DNA of 47,215 bases from Chromatiales bacterium (ex Bugula neritina AB1) (GTDB lineage Bacteria; Pseudomonadota; Gammaproteobacteria; Granulosicoccales; Granulosicoccaceae), in NCBI GenBank assembly GCA_001730015.1, contig MDLA01000067.1, positions 1 through 47,215 on the forward strand, written 5' to 3'. The notes beneath the pieces were generated by a model. That model saw only the letters and a program-made list of their open reading frames with translations. It was not told the origin of the DNA and did not search any database. Shown piece by piece: positions 43,970-47,215 of the stretch (the first letter of the stretch is position 1; each line of letters opens with the position of its first letter). The position numbers were made by a program, and so were the translations under genes.

Positions 43970-44050
43970 TAATCTTTAGTTTTCAGTCACCCCGAGTTCG
44001 CTCAGCGCTGCTGGCCCACTCACAAGTCAGCACCCTGGAGGAAAAGCAAA

Positions 44051-45226
44051 GTGAGTCGCATAAGATCGATACGCGCCCGCGTCTGGAACTGGACCGGCCC
44101 CACCGTCCCGCCCCAGGGAAACTTCTGCACTAATGCCTCAGATGCGCTGTATGAACGCGGTGATGCCATGGGCAGCTTTCGCTTCCACCAGTGGCTGACG
44201 TGCGAAGTCGAATCAGAAGATGGCACCGTCGGCATCGGCAACGCCGCGCTGGCACCAACCGTGGTGAAAAAAGCCATAGACGACTGGTACGCCCCGCTGG
44301 TGATCGGTGAAGATCCGTTCGACTACGCTTACATCTGGGAGAAAATGTATCGCCGCACCCACGCCTGGGGCCGCAAAGGCATTGGCATGACAGCCATGTC
44401 CGCTATAGATATTGCATTCTGGGATCTCATGGGCAAGCAGGTAGGCAAGCCGGTTTTTAAACTTCTGGGCGGGCGAACCAAAGAAAAAATTCCGGTCTAT
44501 TACTCAAAGCTGTACGCAGACACCATTCCCGCAATGCAGAAGGAAGCCGAAGAAGCGCAGAAAAACGGCTACCCCGGTTATAAATCGCGCTTTGGCTACG
44601 GCCCTAAAGACGGCATGCCCGGCATGCGGGAAAATATAAAACGTGTAGAAGCACTGCGAGAAGTACTCGGCTACGATGTCGACTTAATGCTCGAAAGCTA
44701 TATGGGCTGGAACCTCGACTACAGCAAACGCATGTTGCCGAAACTCGCCAGATTCGAACCACGCTGGCTGGAAGAACCAGTGATCGCTGACGATGTCTCA
44801 GGCTATATAGAACTAAACGCCATGGGCATTATTCCTATATCCGGTGGCGAACATGAATTTTCAATTATCGGCTGTAAAGACCTCATAGAAAAGCGTGCAG
44901 TCAGCGTGCTTCAGTACGACACCAACAGAGTGGGGGGAATAACCGCAGCGCAGAAAATTAATGCTATTGCCGAAGCGCACCAAATTCCAGTAATTCCTCA
45001 CGCCGGTCAGGTGCATAATTACCACCTCACCATGTCAAACGCGAACTGCCCTATTAGCGAGTATTTTCCAGTGTTTGATGTCGAAATTGGCAACGAGCTG
45101 TTTTACTATATTTTTGAAGGCGACCCGGAAGCCACCGACGGTTTCCTGCAACTCGACAACAACCTGCCCGGCCTCGGCATCACTATCAGCGACAAGCACC
45201 TCGATCACTTCGAGATCATCGAATAA
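44051..45226 (+). CDS. Enolase-superfamily sugar-acid dehydratase (L-rhamnonate dehydratase-like)
   Basis: A 391-aa mandelate-racemase-group enzyme. Metal ligands are E215 (LMLESYMGW), E241 (WLEEPV) and E267 (GGEHEF). The catalytic dyad D290/H317 ([21 protein letters not shown]) is 27 residues apart, and E337 follows 20 residues later. These spacings match E. coli RhmD (D302/H329, E349) as I remember them. The first ligand is Glu where RhmD has Asp. Product would be a 2-keto-3-deoxy sugar acid. The start is GTG at 44051 with GGAGGA about 9 bases upstream. It heads the divergent operon and is followed by an FCD regulator and a PdxA-like enzyme. The substrate could be L-rhamnonate or a related aldonate. 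Confidence 0.88.
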   Translation: MSRIRSIRARVWNWTGPTVPPQGNFCTNASDALYERGDAMGSFRFHQWLTCEVESEDGTVGIGNAALAPTVVKKAIDDWYAPLVIGEDPFDYAYIWEKMYRRTHAWGRKGIGMTAMSAIDIAFWDLMGKQVGKPVFKLLGGRTKEKIPVYYSKLYADTIPAMQKEAEEAQKNGYPGYKSRFGYGPKDGMPGMRENIKRVEALREVLGYDVDLMLESYMGWNLDYSKRMLPKLARFEPRWLEEPVIADDVSGYIELNAMGIIPISGGEHEFSIIGCKDLIEKRAVSVLQYDTNRVGGITAAQKINAIAEAHQIPVIPHAGQVHNYHLTMSNANCPISEYFPVFDVEIGNELFYYIFEGDPEATDGFLQLDNNLPGLGITISDKHLDHFEIIE

Positions 45227-45305
45227 TGCCATCTACAACCAGCCGTACTATGCCAAAAAGCACGACGAAGCCCCGCATTCCAGTATCAACAGAGGCCCCG
45301 TAATC

Positions 45306-46034
45306 ATGGCTTTATCGGGTGATATAAAAAATCTATTGGGCGACACGGAAACCATTACCCGCAGCAACAGCCTGGCAGACGATGCAGCCCAGACACTGCG
45401 TGCCATGATACTACTGGAGAAGCTTCCGCCTGGCACCGCCCTGCCGGAAAGAGATCTGGCAGAAGCACTTGGCGTCAGTCGAACACCACTACGAGAAGCA
45501 ATTCGACTGCTCGCTACCGAAGGACTGGTGCAATACACAGCAGCACGGCGGCCCTTCGTCGCCGACCCGACACTAACGGAAATTAAAAACTGCCTGCGCA
45601 TACAAGGTGCGCTTGAAGCACTGGCCGGGCAACTGGCGTGCGAATACGCAACCGATGCAGAGCTTCAACATATAGAGCAGTTAAATAGACAGATAGTGCA
45701 GGCATCGGCAGATGGCTCTGACCGCCTTGCCGCGTTTCGCACCGATATGGATTTTCATATTGCTATTGTTGCCGCAGCCAAAAACGAACCGCTGGCTGAA
45801 ACACACGCGCAGTACAACGCCCGCCTGTGGCGAGTACGCTTTCTTTCATCGCAAAGGAGCGCCAGTCGGCAAAGCACCCAGAGAGAGCACGAAAATATCG
45901 TGGCATCGCTACTGGCCCGAAACAAATCACAAACCGCGATCGATCTTAAGCAACACCTGACCACAGCGGAAACGAATATTGAACTCGCTGTCAATGAGAA
46001 AAAAAACAATGAAGGCGACACAACCGGTGAATAG
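45306..46034 (+). CDS. Second GntR-family (FCD) regulator
   Basis: A 242-aa regulator. The winged helix (ALPERDLAEALGVSRTPLRE, then AIRLLATEGLVQYTAARRPF) is followed by an FCD domain with Asp in RTDMDFHIAIV and His in QREHENIVASL as metal-site candidates. The frame is open further upstream, through the end of the dehydratase gene, but the ATG at 45306 is preferred because AGAGG lies upstream and the DNA-binding domain starts normally. It lies between the dehydratase and the PdxA-like gene, overlapping the latter by 26 bases, so all three are one operon. It is only distantly similar to the other FCD regulator in the locus. Confidence 0.9.
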   Translation: MALSGDIKNLLGDTETITRSNSLADDAAQTLRAMILLEKLPPGTALPERDLAEALGVSRTPLREAIRLLATEGLVQYTAARRPFVADPTLTEIKNCLRIQGALEALAGQLACEYATDAELQHIEQLNRQIVQASADGSDRLAAFRTDMDFHIAIVAAAKNEPLAETHAQYNARLWRVRFLSSQRSASRQSTQREHENIVASLLARNKSQTAIDLKQHLTTAETNIELAVNEKKNNEGDTTGE

Positions 46035-47055
46035 CGGCAACAACAACAAACCACGAATAGCTATCGTACCGGGCGACCCGTCAGGAATCGGACCGGAGCT
46101 CATTGCCAAACTGCTGCAGGACGAGGAAGTACTCACAGCTGCGAATATTGTACTGGTTGGTGATGAGCACCTGTGGCGTCGCGGTGCTAAACAAGCACAG
46201 ACCGACATCAAAATAAATTCTATAACTGCTGATGAACTAAGCACGCAATTCGGTCTCTGCCATCTGCCACTGAATACCATCAATGAAGAAGATGTAAAAA
46301 TTGCCGAAGTCACCGTTACCAGCGGAACCACCTCACTACGGTGCCTCGACAAAGCCCTGGATCTGGCACAAAGCGCAGCAGTTGACGGCGTTTTGTTTGC
46401 CCCGTTTAATAAGTCCGCAATGACATCGGCCGGATTAAACGCCGAAGACGAGCACCGCTATATGGCACGCTATCTGGGGTTTAAAGGCTACCACAGCGAG
46501 ATCAACGTGCTCGACTCCATGATGACCACCCGCGTCACCAGCCACATCGGGCTCAAACACGTGGCTGAAAACATCACCGAAGACGGAATTATCCTCGCCG
46601 TCGAGCTCGCAGAGAGCACCCTGAAGCGCGCCGGAAAAAATCACCCCTCTATAGCCGTAGCCGCATTAAACCCGCACGCCGGTGACAACGGCAAATTCGG
46701 CCGCGAAGAAATAGATATCATCACACCTGCTATAGAGCAGTGCCAGAACCGGCAAATGAACGTAACCGGCCCCTGGCCCTCCGACACTGTTTTTCTCAAA
46801 GCAAAGCGCGGCGAGGTAGATGCCGTCGTCACCATGTATCACGATCAGGGGCAGATCGCCATCAAATTACTCGGGTTTGAACGCGGCGTAACAGTCGCCG
46901 GTGGCTTGCCCATTCCTGTAGCGACCCCAGCGCACGGCACCGCATTCGATATAGCCGGCCAGAACAAAGCAAATGTTAGCGCTACCCGGCAAGCATTCGA
47001 TTTATTAGTAAAAATGGCAACCACCTATCGGAATGAGCGATTGGCTTGCAGTTAA
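46009..47055 (+). CDS. PdxA-family dehydrogenase, divergent active-site motif
   Basis: A 348-aa protein of the 4-hydroxythreonine-4-phosphate dehydrogenase family. Typical features are IAIVPGDPSGIGPELIAKLL (N-terminus), LNPHAGDNGKFGREEIDIIT, GPWPSDTVF and MYHDQGQIAIKLLGF. Where true PdxA has GHTE, this protein has EDEHRYMARYL followed by YHSEINVLDS; a related subgroup in soil and marine bacteria reads similarly in my memory. That and the locus argue against vitamin B6 synthesis and for a sugar-acid catabolic PdxA2-like role. The start at 46009 is preferred (45994 or TTG 45979 are alternatives). No four-carbon-acid kinase (DUF1537) is seen before the window ends. Confidence 0.87.
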   Translation: MKATQPVNSGNNNKPRIAIVPGDPSGIGPELIAKLLQDEEVLTAANIVLVGDEHLWRRGAKQAQTDIKINSITADELSTQFGLCHLPLNTINEEDVKIAEVTVTSGTTSLRCLDKALDLAQSAAVDGVLFAPFNKSAMTSAGLNAEDEHRYMARYLGFKGYHSEINVLDSMMTTRVTSHIGLKHVAENITEDGIILAVELAESTLKRAGKNHPSIAVAALNPHAGDNGKFGREEIDIITPAIEQCQNRQMNVTGPWPSDTVFLKAKRGEVDAVVTMYHDQGQIAIKLLGFERGVTVAGGLPIPVATPAHGTAFDIAGQNKANVSATRQAFDLLVKMATTYRNERLACS

Positions 47056-47215
47056 GCGGTGTCACCGGAATTCCGGGATTTACTGGCTGCTGTTGAAGTG
47101 GTTTCTACAGGAAAAAGGACATAGTTTTTGTGGTTGTTTCTATTCGGCAATCTGTAATGGTCTCTTCTGGTGCGGTTCGCACGGAGGCTGGGTAAGTATT
47201 CTTAATTGAGGTAAA

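Noticed and set aside
45249..45302. 17-codon leader peptide before the second FCD regulator
   Set aside because: Too short to support, with no attenuator-like hairpins around it.

Overview
The window reads as chromosome of a free-living, probably marine Gammaproteobacterium. GC looks close to 50%. The gene mix is typical of that group: a TAXI-type TRAP receptor, GGDEF/EAL signalling, a giant DUF4347 surface-type protein, a VIT/VWA protein with a C-terminal sorting tail, and sugar-acid catabolism under FCD-type regulators. No rRNA, tRNA, CRISPR array, prophage or intact IS transposase was recognised. The species cannot be named from the sequence alone.

Left part (1-20.8 kb). A membrane GGDEF protein with a shortened catalytic domain (minus strand) is followed by an M24/creatinase-fold hydrolase that has lost all five metal ligands (plus strand). 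Then comes a 13.4-kb gene for a 4474-residue modular protein: LEPR-like N-terminus, DUF4347, DNRLRE, beta-helix, CBM9-like, LamG x3, DUF642-like x2, C-type lectin, many cadherin/Ig-like repeats, a C-terminal membrane segment and an acidic tail. A 72-codon ORF overlaps its 3' end. On the minus strand follow a ketopantoate-reductase-like enzyme and a secreted DUF2341/CCXG-type protein. Two related copies of a ~175-bp non-coding element with terminal inverted repeats lie at 3032-3206 and 18313-18490. The first is flanked by TTAA on both sides. Each abuts a stop codon. They look like a MITE.

Middle (20.8-37.1 kb). This is mostly single-gene units: two EamA-type exporters, a cytoplasmic-type polyprenyl sugar transferase, an orphan TAXI receptor followed by a strong terminator, a PAS-GGDEF-EAL protein probably co-transcribed with a KdgK-like sugar kinase, an RhlE-like DEAD-box helicase, a VIT/VWA surface protein, a NIPSNAP protein, an MFS exporter, an alpha/beta hydrolase, and a DUF1127 gene divergent from a GcvA-like LysR regulator.

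Right part (37.1-47.1 kb). A VOC protein has a textbook MerR/SoxR-type promoter (19-bp spacer containing a near-perfect SoxR-like dyad). Next is a sugar-acid locus. The minus-strand run is GntR/FCD regulator, periplasmic sugar-binding protein, ABC ATPase, ABC permease, gluconate-2-dehydrogenase subunit-3-like protein and GMC oxidoreductase. The divergent plus-strand run is an enolase-superfamily dehydratase with an L-rhamnonate-dehydratase-like active site, a second GntR/FCD regulator and a divergent PdxA-family dehydrogenase. The intergenic region between them carries three different palindromes, one matching the core of ExuR/UxuR-type operators. The inferred theme is uptake and oxidation of a sugar, dehydration of the aldonate, and further dehydrogenation. 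The actual substrate is unknown.
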